Assembly (NCBI GenBank): GCA_964017045.1
Contig: OZ024810.1
Coordinates: 15,426,704 to 15,490,703 of the forward strand
Length of the DNA: 64,000 nucleotides
Source of the DNA: Omphiscola glabra
Lineage: Eukaryota; Mollusca; Gastropoda; Lymnaeidae
Reading direction: 5' to 3'
The translations under genes were made by a program, and so were the position numbers. Positions within the stretch are counted from its first letter, which is position 1. Each line of letters opens with the position of its first letter. Positions 1 to 11,126 of the stretch are shown here, one piece after another. The notes beneath the pieces were generated by a model, which did not search any database, was not told the DNA's origin, and saw only the letters and a program-made list of their open reading frames with translations.

Positions 1-41
1 TCACGCCTCTAAATCTAGTTCACAACATTAAGTAGGCCTAC

Positions 42-907
42 CTGCTCCCATGATTTGTCTACTCGTTGGTTTCTTTTAATTTGTACAACTGAAGCAACAG
101 TTTGTTGTCTATAATCAGATGGGGCAAAGGTCTTCTTCCTTTAACACTAGCCAGGAATGTTTGTGTAAGGCATCATAATCATACTGTTCACCAGCTGTAG
201 AAAATAGAGTATAAGTTTAAGTATAATGCACACAGTTTACAATTACCTAAATTACAAAAAAAAAATAAAAGTTGTAGTTGTAACATCTTGAAATAGTTTT
301 ATTTCTTCAAATTTTAATTTATTTAAACATTGCTGGTGTGGACAAGACATGAAATTATATATATATATATAACAAATAAACTTAAAATTTTAAACTATAC
401 CAATTAAAGTTAATTATAATAAGCAATCTTCATTAATTACGCTTAAAGCACCACCACTCAACTTTTCAGTTAGAAATTGTTTACCATACCAACGCAAAGC
501 TATGTCACGTGACCCTTTTTTAAACTTAAATTACACGTAGTAACACAATATTTTTCAAAAAAATATTTTAAAATAATAATAATTTGAAGTATCATCTAAA
601 ACTTTATGTATTCTTTTGTTTGATAAAACAACGGGGAAAAAATAGATTCAAATTTAAAGATGGGTGGGGTAAATTTACTTCATAATGCTGAATGGCCGTA
701 AAATTCGCGAGGTCGAGGTGCACACAAAAATCAGTAAAATATTATTAATATTTCAAACATACATGCAAAAAGCATATAAACGGAATTTTTAAACAAATAA
801 TTCACTAAATTATATAGCTTTTACATACCTGCTAAGCATAGAAGATCCGATAAAGCATCATTTTCTGTCCCGAATGTCGAATGAGTCGGCCATTTTCTCG
901 GCTTCAT
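42..907 (-). CDS. Two exons of an unidentified minus-strand gene, apparent 1-base frameshift
   Basis: Reading the minus strand, an ATG at 907 opens an exon ending at 829 before a GTATGT donor (26 codons plus one base; it begins MKPRKWPTHSTFGTENDALS). After a 634-base intron, a CTACAG acceptor opens a second exon at 194 in the matching phase and reads AGEQYDYDALHKHSWLVLKE, then reaches TGA at a CCCC run. Removing one C restores an open frame (PSDYRQQTVASVVQIKRNQR and on) to a donor GTAGGC at 41. The phase agreement and protein-like composition support a real gene transcribed divergently from the receptor genes and continuing past the left edge. I do not recognise the family. The shift may be a sequence error, a real mutation, or evidence of a pseudogene. 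Confidence 0.45.
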
Positions 908-999
908 TCCATGCCGCGAAAGTTCGGTAAATTAAATATTTTGAGGTTCTGTTTGGGGAATAGGTGCGGTCTCGCAAGACTTCATATTTTAGCATTGTT

Positions 1000-1950
1000 T
1001 TCGCATTTTTGTGTAAAAATGGACCAGCAATCTGCTCATGTAATTTTAAAAGCTGAATTTGTCTTAAATCCTATAGAAATCTCAACATTTCTCCGATAAT
1101 TATAATTTTTTTACATTTCTATTGTATTAAATACAACTTAATAAATACTGGGTGAAAGGTTATTCACTGCTGCATGCGTTAGGCACAATTCTAAGGTCAT
1201 TCGATAAATAGGAAAAAGCTCAACGCGATCGAAACAGAGGGGGGGTAAAAAACGATATTTTAAAATGCCGCTAAAACTCGATGCGGTGATGTTTTTCAAA
1301 CTACAAAAAATATTATTTTACTAACACCAATAGAAAAACAAACACCATATTATTAAAGTGCTTGAATCGATCTTTAAAATGGTATAATTTTTATTAGTAT
1401 GCATGTTGCAATTGTAAGAAAATATTTTAATGGAAGTTGTGTAAAATGTCCAAAAAACACTGCTTCTCAGCGGTTTGGAGTACCTAATAACAGTACAAAA
1501 AAAAGCTATAGAACTGTTTTGAAAAAAAATCAGTTTGAGGTACCTACACTACAAGTCTCGGCCTGGGGAAAAGATATGTGCTCAAAGGCGTACCCCCTGA
1601 AATCCAGCCCAAATACAGCCCCTACCGATGATATAACCCGCCGGCCCAGATGACACGAGCCCGGATCCTGTATTAAATCATCTTAACTCAGGCCACACTA
1701 CTGCTTGAGTTTGACAGTTGTCATTAACAGTCACGACAAGCCAATCATTCGTCTTTTATTATTTTATTTGCCTTTCTGGAAGTAATCCAAAGTTTCTTCA
1801 TATATTTGAATTAAATAATGCCATACAAAAACAAAACAAAAAAATAAATCTCGTACTTTCAGAAACGAAATTTGGAAAGTATACTAGGAAAACAGTAATA
1901 TTCCTACATAAATTCATACCGTTGTCCTTTAGTATAGAATATTTTATTTT
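1000..1950. other. No gene recognised
   Basis: AT-rich sequence with short open frames lacking splice context or familiar motifs. The longest, 1399-1653 on the plus strand, has no recognisable domain. Confidence 0.5.
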
Positions 1951-1959
1951 TAACTAGGG

Positions 1960-2205
1960 TAAAATGTTTTAAGGACACTTAGAGTTAGAGAGAGTGCCAA
2001 ATGACAGAGGAGTGAAGTGGGTGCATCACCAAAAAACCCCAGAGGAAAAGGGCTCAAAGGCAGACCTAGGCTTAGATGGATGAATGATGTGGAAAAAGCT
2101 CTACAACTGGGAATCCAAGCATGGAAAAGAAAAGCATTAGTTATGTCTGAAGTGTGAGGCAGGCCAAAGCCCTACATGGGCTGTAGCGACACAGGGGTGG
2201 ATGGA
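1960..2205 (+). mobile_element. LINE 3' end fragment
   Basis: In shifting plus-strand frames the sequence resembles the basic C-terminal tail of invertebrate non-LTR retrotransposon polyproteins: a Lys/Arg/Gly-rich stretch, a WM-D-V-E-K segment, then an A-K-A-L-H-like segment before the stop. Stops and frameshifts are present, so this is a 5'-truncated relic. The family assignment is from memory of such tails. Confidence 0.5.
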
Positions 2206-3598
2206 TGGCTGTAAAATATTTTTAATTCACAAGTATTGTAAAAAAGAACTTTGCTTAGAGAAAGCAGACGGAGGGTCCCAACTTCCGGGGGACAGGGTTA
2301 ACAGTTACCACGTCAAAAAATATCAGAAACCTTCCCCACCCCCCTCTTCCCATGGGCTCCCGCAAAGGAGGTGGTCTATGAGTGTTACTATACGTCTGGT
2401 ACAGTATTTGAGGAGTCCAATTGCAAACCCTGCTAAGTCACTTTTTAAAAAAATGAGTCATCTATTTAGGCTGGTTAATCAAGTGTCAATCTACAGTATT
2501 TTGTGTATTTAATGATTAAAAAGCTTTATGTAAGTCTAAAATTCACCATTTAAAAAAATATCATTTTTCTCTGAATCAACAAGGAGTTACTTAGCAGGGT
2601 TTGTAATTGGACTCCCCATTTAATAATGTTTTTTCTCGACGGACATTCCTTCCGTAGAAATAACTGGTACCCGCCAACCCTAACCTGGAAAGTGTCACCA
2701 ACCCCCCCCCCCCCCCTTTTTTTTATAAAATTTTTTTTAAAACAGCCTGGCGTTAGATTCTTCATTATTTTAAAAAGACATCCCAGTTAATCGAATAATA
2801 AAATATGGTTCTACCTTTGTGTAAGGAATTTTATTTGTTATAATGTTAAGAAAATTTGTCTGATGTCGTCGTCGTCAGATTCTAATATCTGCATTGACGG
2901 ACATAAATGTTGCTTTATTCGAGATTTTTATTTTTTTTTAAATTTAAAAAAAAAAAAAGTTCTTTCTATATTGTTCCAGAATTTCAGTAAATGATTCAAT
3001 ATTCCTACAGCTACAACAAGTAAAGAAGACCACCCTTTGCACTTCGTTTGCGTCAAGTTTGTCGTCATCACATTTTAACGATGTCGATTTTTCTTTACAT
3101 ATTTCTTAGTTTTTTCCCATTTTTAGTGTTTCCCAAATACGTTAATATTTTAAATTTTTTATTATTAGTATATTCCATTTTTTTAAAAAAAGAATTTCCT
3201 ATATTTGTTAGTATATTCTACACAATTTATTAGTATTTTCTGTAATTTTTGTATTTTATATATTTGTCACTATTTTCTGTACGAGTTAGTGTAAATGTTT
3301 TCCATATTTATTAGTATTTTCCGCATTTATTAATTATTTCCATATTTGTTAGTGTTTTCTATAATTGTTAGTAGTGTTCATTCTCGTTTACCTCCCCCAA
3401 TCAACTCGCCGCTGTCGTTACCACGGACACGTGATCAGCTTAACAACTCCTGAAGACTTTGGCGTTTGTCATGTGTGCATCTTCCGCTAATTTCTCATAG
3501 GAATTTTTTTTCGTAAATATTTATATTTATCATCTTTTTATTTGTTATTTTTCCAACGATTGCAGCTTAAAGATAAAGAAATTATAAAAGTCTTGCTC

Positions 3599-3679
3599 AT
3601 GGAAGATGTTTCTACTGAGGGCTCCATACCTAATGAAGACATTATCAAGGGGGTGAAAACGCACAAAATGATACCTTAG
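3599..3679 (+). other. Short ORF conserved between duplicated flanks (copy 1)
   Basis: A 26-codon ORF beginning MEDVSTEGSIPNEDIIK. Its partner at 36678-36767 begins MEDGSSKVSIPHEDIKDI and is 29 codons. The start region and acidic composition are conserved. It could be a small peptide, a 5' exon of a duplicated gene, or chance retention after duplication. No family is recognised. Confidence 0.25.
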
Positions 3680-4203
3680 TCAACAGCAACCAAAAAAAAA
3701 AAAAAAAACAGGCGGTGAAAGATAATCTGATTGGCTACTTCTGGAAGTTTTTATTTTTATTATTTATTTTTGAAAGGCAACATTGGAGGAGTTCTTTTTT
3801 TCAAAGGGGTGTTACTGAAGCATTGCTAAAACTAATATTCGTTTATTAGGAATGGTTAATGGTATGGGGAACAAACGGTTTTATTATTGTTTGATATTTG
3901 TAAGGCTTCCAGGAATGAATTAATGACGAGTATACAAGTTCAATGTTCCACTGTATTTCCAAAAACATTAACATCAATTCGAGACCTCACCGCAGTATGC
4001 AATTAGGAAACAAATATACAACCATTTCTGTTTCAGTTTGTTTGTGCAAGTTACAAACATGCATCAACATTGTTGTGTCACCGAAAACAGAGTTCTTCAA
4101 ACCCCCCCCCCCCCTTTTTTTTTTATGTTGCCCGATGACCAAGAAAATAGCATCATTTAAAATTAATGGAAGCTATATTGATCAAAGAAAAACAGATGAA
4201 AAG

Positions 4204-4532
4204 CCCAATAGTGGAATATATAGTCCCCAATAGTGGAATATATAGTCCCCAATAGTGGAATATATAGTCCCCAATAGTGGAATATATAGTCCCCAATAGT
4301 GGAATATATAGTCCCCAATAGTGGAATATATAGTCCCCAATAGTGGAATATATAGTCCCCAATAGTGGAATATATAGTCCCCAATAGTGGAATATATAGT
4401 CCCCAATAGTGGATTATATAGTCCCCAATAGTGGAATATATAGTCCCCAATAGTGGAATATATAGTCCCCAATAGTGGATTATATAGTCCCCAATAGTGG
4501 ATTATATAGTCCCCAATAGTGGATTATATAGT
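4204..4532. repeat. 22-bp minisatellite, ~15 copies
   Basis: Near-perfect tandem copies of CCCCAATAGTGGAATATATA plus GT. Units near the right end carry an A-to-T change giving GGATTATATA. The 22-bp period makes all three minus frames open with the same peptide cycle, so the apparent ORFs are repeat artefacts. Confidence 0.95.
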
Positions 4533-5454
4533 TCTCAAGTCTTATGTAGTTTTTTTCTCTGTACCTGTATTTAAAAAAAAAAGTTTTTACCGTTACAACG
4601 AATTATAAATACATTGTCTGTATTCAGATGACCTTAACCTTTGAGACAGTCAAGGTAGCCCACTCCCCCCCCCCCCCCCAACTGCCTCTCTACACAGATT
4701 GTTTAAAAATAAATATTATTTAAATAGATCACACCATACCAGTGGCCTGTTCGGCGTTTGGGTCACATGATTGGACCGTTTCCAGAGACGGAAGTGTGAA
4801 ACACGAATACCGTAATAAAAAAAAATTATCATAAACTATCGGTACGGAAAGTACATTTCTTCTGCCATAAAACTATTCTTAAGTACACTGATAGTTCTTA
4901 CTCAGCATTGGTGGCGACGCCCCTAAACGTTTCTGCAAACCAGGCTTTATAAAGCACAAACAAATCCGACTGTTGTAATCAGTGCGCAGACTGCAGACCG
5001 ACAACACAATTTATACTAATACAATTGAAAATAATCGAGTTGCGGTCCATGAGACGTGTTAAGTATAAGGGATTCGCCCTCACAGTTGGCACCAACCTGC
5101 CGTGGTCATAAAGATTTGACTACGCCGCTGTAAATCCGCTAGCCTTGTCTCCGTGAAATTGCACTTAAGACCTTTTGTGCACATGTGTCGGTATAGTGGT
5201 GTATGCTAGTTAATAATACTACAAGGAGTCCACATCCCGCTATGCGTCATAGGTGATATTCGAGTTCTTATTGACATAAACATTTGTCAGTAGACGTGGA
5301 GTTGAGCGGTGAGTACTTTGAATTGTTCACGTATATAGTCATCCAAACAATGCAGCTTGTAACAATGGCTAGTGACATGCTTCGTTTCGAAATAAATATT
5401 TCAAAACATTTTGAAGACTTACGACATTTACATTTTTTTGGGTAAAATTCACAC

Positions 5455-6356
5455 TCTTTCTCTCACTCTCTGTCCCTCTCCCTCTAACTATCTCCTCTCT
5501 CTTTCTCTCTCGTCTCCCTCTCTCTATCTCTCTCTCCCTCTCTCTCCTCTCTCTCCCTCTCTCTGTCTCCCTCTCTTTGTCTCCCTCTCTCTGTCTCTCC
5601 TCTCTCTCTGTCTCTCTCTCTGTCCCTCTCTCTCTGTCTCTCTGTATCTCTCTCTGCCTCTCTCTCTGTCTCTCCCTATTTCCCCCCTCTGTGTCTCTTT
5701 TTCTGTCTCTCTCTCTCTCTCGTTTCTCTTTCTCTGTCTCTCTCTCTCTCTCTCGTTTCTATCTCTCCCTGTATCTCACTCTGTCTCTCTCTGTATCTCT
5801 CTGTCTTTTTAAAGACTCTCTCTCTCTTCTCTCGCTATCTCTCTGTCTCCCTCTCTCTATATCCCTCTCTCTATCTCTCTCCGTCTCTCTGTATCTCTCC
5901 CTGTCTCTCTTTCTCTCTCTCCTTCTTTCTATTCGCATTGCCATATCTTGGATGTAAGGATGAAGAGTTTATTAATGTTTTTTTTTACACCAGTCATATT
6001 TTCGATCAGTTCTCTCTCTCTGTCTCTCTCTCTCTGCCTCTCTCTCTCTGTCTCTCTTTCTCTCTCTAACTCTTTCTATTCGCATTACCATATTGTGGAT
6101 GTGTGGATGAAGGTTTGTTAATTTTTTTTACACCAGTCACATTGTCTATCAGTTCTCTCTCTGTCTGTCTCTGTCTGTCTCTCTCTGTTTCTCTTTCTGT
6201 GTCTCTCTCTCGTTTCTCTCTCTCTCTCGATTCTCTCTCTCTCGTTTCTCTCTCTCGTTTCTCTCTCTCGTTTCTCTCTCTCTGTCTATCTCTCGTTTCT
6301 ATCTCTCTGTCTTTCACTCTGTCTCTCTGTCTCTCTCTCTGTTTCTCTTTCTCTAT
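5455..6356. repeat. Large CT-rich microsatellite tract with interspersed ~100-bp unit
   Basis: Long runs of (TCTC)n/(TCTG)n at 5455-5935, 6008-6070 and 6153-6356 are separated by copies of a non-simple segment with TTGTGGATG, GATGAAG and TTTACACC motifs (about 5925-6007, 6066-6152 and 6350-6430). This is a higher-order repeat: the spacer was amplified together with the microsatellite. The Ser/Leu-rich and Arg/Glu-rich frames are artefacts. Confidence 0.9.
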
Positions 6357-6439
6357 TGTGGATGTGTGGATGAAGAGTATTTTAATGTTTTTTGTTTACA
6401 CCTGTCACATTTTCGATAAGTTGATACATTTCTTGTGAA

Positions 6440-7430
6440 GTGGTCACCTTAAAGGTTTTGATAGTTCCGTTTTCAACCGAGTTGTGTCAACATCGCGTCT
6501 CCTTCTGGGTCGACGGAGGCGGGTTGACACAGTCGCTCAAATTTCCGTGGTTGATCGCGTCTGCTTCGCGGAAGATTGAATAGGTGGGTGGCTGAGTTTA
6601 GACATTCTTTTTTTTTTTTTAGTTTTATGCTTAGGTAAAAAGTTAAGTCAGTCCCAAAAGATTTTGTAAGCACTCGGTGTTTAAAATAGGAAATATTTCT
6701 ACTTTTGTCCATAATTGAAGACTACAATTTTAATACTAAAATATGGTTAGCTAATAAATAATTTTAAAATACTTTATATGAAAGACGAGTTAAAATGCAC
6801 TACTAAAAAGTAGAAAATAATTGACTTAAAATGTAGTACTCAAAGAAAGTCAGTGAAGAAAAATATTTTTTGAAAACATTAATTATGATTAGTAGCAATA
6901 AAATATATCTCAACGCTTCGCCTACATTCAATTCGAATACGTTGGCGACACGGAGTGCTCATCTACATTCATGCACATTCTTTGTTTAGTGCAGTGATCG
7001 AGAGGGCCGCAAATGAAACATGCTCGGGGAAACATTTCGATAAACAAATTTAATGGCTTGCGAACAAAAGACGTGTTAAAACAAATACAATGATTCGATC
7101 CATCGTTATTTCTGTTACTTCGTTTCATTTTGATTTTTGGGTAATCGCAACTTAGCTTTTTATTATTTTACATACATGGTGCAAAAAAAAAACAACAACA
7201 ACAAAACAAAAAAACTGTCGATAATTCTAGAACACGCCAATTTTTAGATTTTTCTCCTAGGGCCGTATGAAACCAAACTAGATGGTGATACTGAATTATT
7301 AGTCTACGTCCTAGGCTTACAGCTATATCAATGGGTGTACGTTGTATCTAAAATAACTTGTCAGTGATTGTTCGTAAGAAATTTAGTATATTTTATTATG
7401 TTTCGGTTAGGAATAGTATGTTGCTAGTAG
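6440..7430. other. No gene recognised
   Basis: AT-rich intergenic sequence with A and T runs. No motif-bearing ORF or splice-supported exon was seen. Confidence 0.4.
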
Positions 7431-7434
7431 TACT

Positions 7435-7895
7435 TTGGGCCCAGTTCTAGGGCGGTACTTTTGCCCAGTCCTCGGGTGGTACTTTGGGTCCAGTCCTCGG
7501 GTGGTACTTTGGGCCCAGTCCTCGGGTGTTACGTTGGTCCCAGTACTCGGGTGGTACTTTGGGTCCAGTCCTCGGGTGGTACTTTGGGCCCAGTCCTCGG
7601 GTGGTACTTTGGGCCAAGTCCTCGGGTGGTACGTTGGTCCCAGTCCTCGGGTGGTACGTTGGTCCCAGTCCTCGGGTGGTACGTTGGTCCCAGTCTTCGG
7701 GTGGTACGTTGGTCCCAGTCCTCGGGTGGTACTTTGGGCCCAGCCCTCGGGTGGTACTTTGGGCCCAGTCCTCGGGTGGTACGTTGGTTCCAGTCCTTGG
7801 GTGGTACGTTGGTCCCAGTCCTCGGGTGGTACGTTGGGCCCAGTCCTCGGGCGGTACTTTTGGCCCAGTCCTCGGGCGGTACTTTTGGCCCAGTC
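7435..7895. repeat. 25-bp minisatellite, ~18 copies
   Basis: Tandem units of GTACTTTGGGCCCAGTCCTC plus GGGTG. Two variants alternate in blocks: ACTTTGGGCCCAG and ACGTTGGTCCCAG. All plus frames and one minus frame remain open because the unit lacks stops. At the matching position in the second copy (about 39985-40030) only a single related GCCCAGGCCTC unit is seen. Confidence 0.95.
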
Positions 7896-8182
7896 CTCAT
7901 ATTTTTATTCCAGGGGGAGGTGGGCTAAGATTTACTCTTAGCGTATATCCTAAACCCACCCATGTTGAGTGACACAAGCTAAGCACCAGACAGTCTGGAC
8001 ACATTGACTTTAATTAGATCTGCTATATTAAATGTGGAATTCGATCCCTGCCAAATTCCCATGGTAATAATATATGACAGGTTATCGAACAGTGAATTTA
8101 AAAAAACAAGGAATTAATGAAAAAAAATTGTGGATGAAACCAGAAATATATTTGACCAGCGGGTACAACGTTGTTAAACTGC

Positions 8183-8282
8183 TTGGACCCTGGTCAAACC
8201 TTGACGACCCTGATCCAACCGCAACGATCCCGATCAAACCAGAACGATCCAGATCAAACCAGGACGATCCAGATCACACCGG
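8183..8282. repeat. ~20-bp minisatellite, ~5 copies
   Basis: Degenerate tandem copies of GACGATCCAGATCAAACCAG. A short related stretch lies at about 40225-40280 in the duplicated flank. Confidence 0.75.
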
Positions 8283-8299
8283 AGCATTATTAGTCTAGT

Positions 8300-9380
8300 A
8301 ATGTGTTAACTCCACACAACGCAGTTTATAGGCATTAAGTACTCCTGGTTCCGCCGAGGATGACAGCGGACATGCTCTCTTGTCTCTAAATTTACAACCC
8401 CGACCATGCCGACCCACCTTTCTTAAAGTGGGCGCCTATCGTCCTTCTAATCCATTGGCTTCATTGTCTTATTGAGACAATATCAAACAGTCAGGTGACT
8501 TCAAATTCAAACGGGAATAATGCGTTTCAGACTTGGGTAAACATGTTTTTAAGTTAGTAACGAAATAATAATGCTATAATTGACTTTAAAAAAGTTCAGT
8601 AAGTCACCTTTGCAGAGCTTCACACGAACATTCTTAAACACATATTCTAAATTAGCATCTAATCATTCTGACTGCAATTTCAACCTTTTTTTCTTCGGCC
8701 TCTATATTTTAAGGAGCCAGACCATACCGACCTTCCCCCTGTGTACCGTAGCAAAACGGTGTGTATAATTTATAATGTTGATTAATTTCGAGACAATAAT
8801 TTAAACTGCTCGCTTAACTTTTGCAGCTGCGGTTCTATCAAATATATGTATTTCAAATAACTTAAATTCCACGGGAAAAGGTGACGGAATGCCGTACAAG
8901 GATTTTTTTTTTACAATGAAAACTTAAGCTCTACTTATAACACCGTCTTCGCGCGTCAAAAAAATGAAAAACAATCGAACAAACAAACATTATAAGTAGA
9001 AGCATGACGTAAGAAGACCTCCGACTAACCTTCAACTTCCGGGTGGCCAATATTGGTGCAAGAGCTTGTGTCAAAGTTACGTAGTATTGTGAATACAAAT
9101 CTTAGAAAATGATAACTTTTCTGTAATTTTTTTTAAAATTATTCTTTTTTTCTTTTTACTTTAGGATCCCTAGGTTTATTCAGTTAATTAATTCATTGAC
9201 ATTCATCATTATTATGCTCATAAATGACAATATGCTATAAACCTACTATAATTATTTATTTTTTATACTAGTTATAGTAGGTGGATTCAAGCTTAAATTA
9301 AATTTTTGGTATAGTAATGATTGATTTATTCTAGAATGATATTATAAAAGATCATTAGATTTATTCTTCAGTTTAATTGT
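8300..9380. other. Duplicated upstream flank, no gene
   Basis: 8330-8480 aligns with 40310-40720. The two are collinear except that the second copy contains a SPIN-like MITE, so 8450-8465 is its empty site. The rest is AT-rich without recognisable coding content. Confidence 0.5.
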
Positions 9381-9388
9381 TACAGTCG

Positions 9389-9494
9389 AAGTGTGTAATC
9401 CAGACATTCTATAGAATGCCTAGTGAGGTGTATAATACATAGGTCATTATACACTTTGCCTAAGCATTCTATAGAATGGCTGGATTGCACACTT
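9389..9494. mobile_element. Foldback (hairpin) element
   Basis: Two ~48-base arms, AAGTGTGTAATCCAGACATT... at the left and its near reverse complement ending ...GGATTGCACACTT at the right, flank a loop of about 9 bases (ACATAGGTC). Only about seven mismatches separate the arms. Each arm contains CATTCTATAGAATG, itself a palindrome. This is typical of a MITE or a hairpin-forming transcript. No target duplication is obvious, and no counterpart is seen in the other duplicate. Confidence 0.75.
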
Positions 9495-10310
9495 TTATTA
9501 TAACATTTAGATAACAGAATGTTAAATTCCTCGCATCAGGATTGTTAACAAGAGCCGTTCAAGTTAAAGATACAAACAATTATTGTACTCTTTATTTGTT
9601 CCATCCGGAGGTGTGGGTGTGTGTGGATGTATGTGGGTGTGTAGCTTCTTGGGACCTAAACATCTTTGCTTATCATTCACATTGGATCAGGATTAACGTT
9701 AAAAATAGTCAATTTACCATGTTTTTCCCTTGAATGTCAGCCCTTTTAGCTTGTCATGACACACACACACCCAAAGAAGTAGTTAAGACGTTTATAGCTC
9801 AACGATGGTCAAAGTGACACTTAAAAAAAAAGGGGGGGGGGTGAGTTGGGGGGGTTGGAGGTTCACTTTCTTGGGTAAATTGTATGAGAGTCACTTTATA
9901 CAAATTGTCACAAAGGAGTTTGAGTCATTTTTTTCGCGGTGAACAGGATGTCGATACACTCTTGTATGAAAGAAATTTGGAAAAATTCTAATTTTTGTTT
10001 TGTTTTACTTCATGTTTTTAAAAAAAAGTATTGTCCTAAATATATTTATAGAATGGTTTTAGACCATTTAGGAAATGGGGAAAAAAAAAACCCAACTAAT
10101 TGAACTAGTTGATCTAGGTCACGCATAACCGCGGGAGATTACTTTAAGGACACATTTTCACACATATTGAGCCGTATCTGAAGCAATTGATGGCTGAATG
10201 CTTCCGTCACAAAAATCCACGATTTTTTGTTGTTGTTATGATGTATGACGGGGTATGTTTCGACATGTTCATAGCTAAATATTATAGCAGGTTATGCAAC
10301 GTCACGTAAC

Positions 10311-10814
10311 TGTCAGGACCTTTACACACCATGTTACGGCCTTCATAAGTCACGTCCTTATAATGGTACGGCCTACTCTCGTTGTCTAGGTCTTTCTCTA
10401 GGTCCACACAATAACACAATAATACCTCGAATATCATAAGTTAATTCTTTATTCCTTTATATACAAATTGTACTGCCACATGGCCAGGAGTCACTAATAC
10501 ATAAGGAAGTTCCTCACTACACATTTAGGAAACCAAACTTCGACTAACACACGTTCTCTCTACTAACTCTATGATTTTCCTAAATAAATCTCTGATCTCT
10601 CTCTGGACTAACTAACACACTGTCCTTTTATACCCACTCACTTGTTTATTAACATTTCCCTGTCATCCAATCACCATTCAACCAATATAATTCATAACAC
10701 TAATGGGCTAAAAAGTGTTCACTCTAATAGCAATGATTCTCCCATTCAAAACTCTCACCATGTATGGACAACCTTTCATACCAAACATCACACTAACAAA
10801 TCATGTTCACAACA
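10311..10814 (-). mobile_element. Solo LTR with 5-bp target duplication upstream of receptor copy 1
   Basis: The 504-base element begins TGTCAGGACC, ends TTCACAACA (TG..CA) and is flanked on both sides by GTAAC (10306-10310 and 10815-10819). The orthologous spot in the second copy, about 42255, has a single CGTCACGTAAC and no insert. Read on the minus strand it has a TATAAAA box (10626-10632) and a later AATAAA (10448-10453), as expected of an LTR with U3-R-U5 order. No internal retrotransposon sequence remains, so it is a recombination product. It lies about 230 bases upstream of the receptor start codon, antisense to it. Confidence 0.85.
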
Positions 10815-10819
10815 GTAAC

Positions 10820-11044
10820 AAACTTACAAATCCAGTTTGCGAATTCTGAGATACATGCAGCTGGACTACGTGAAGATCAGTCAATACAGAATATAAATGT
10901 TTTAAAAGTTTAAAAATAAGCATCACATTTTCTTTGCAATAGACACATGTGGTGATCTACTGGAGTCATTTAGAGAGTTCCCAGTCGTTGAGAGCAGTTG
11001 ATAAATATAGAAAGTGAAACCCATGCCAACACTGTAGATTTACG
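10820..11044 (+). promoter_or_regulatory. Conserved proximal promoter/5' UTR of receptor copy 1
   Basis: About 200 bases before the ATG are conserved with 42270-42495 upstream of copy 2, more so than surrounding DNA. Shared elements include GAAGATCAGT, GGAGTCATT, AGAGAGTTCC and the run AAGTGAAACCCA before CCAACACTGTAGATTTA. Copy 1 has ATAAATATA at 11001-11009 followed by GAAAGTGAAAC at 11010-11020, which fits the GAAANNGAAA core bound by IRF proteins in other animals. The transcription start cannot be placed from sequence alone. Confidence 0.4.
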
Positions 11045-11126
11045 ATGACCTTTCTATTGCTACAAGTATTCTGTATCCTCGCATGCACATTAAGTTTGTG
11101 TACAGCGATCGAAACAGTAGACAAAA
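11045..11126 (+). CDS. Copy 1 exon 1: signal peptide
   Basis: Encodes MTFLLLQVFCILACTLSLCT and ends AIETVDK: a short N-region, a hydrophobic core and small residues suited to signal peptidase. Ends in phase 1 at AAAA|GTAAGT. Copy 2 exon 1 is homologous, with ATGATG at its start. Confidence 0.8.

Larger units (their letters stand above)
2960..5400. repeat. Left part of the ~33-kb duplicated unit (copy 1 flank)
   Basis: This stretch aligns in order, with gaps, to 36175-38130. Shared blocks include about 2965-3060 with 36175-36290, 3395-3510 with 36478-36580, 3590-3670 with 36670-36740, and 5030-5130 with 37790-37890. Together with the gene homology this marks the left limit of a tandem segmental duplication. 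The 22-bp minisatellite at 4204 is absent from the other copy. Confidence 0.75.

Noticed and set aside
1399..1653. 84-codon ORF
   Set aside because: No recognisable motif, no duplicate, no splice context; likely chance.
4204..4532. CRISPR-like regular repeat
   Set aside because: Units are contiguous with no unique spacers, and the sequence is eukaryotic; it is a minisatellite.
5411..6438. Ser/Leu-rich and Arg/Glu-rich ORFs
   Set aside because: Translations of CT/GA microsatellite; low complexity in every frame.
7435..7972. Several 120-168-codon ORFs in all frames
   Set aside because: Stop-free 25-bp tandem repeat; all three plus frames are open in the same way.
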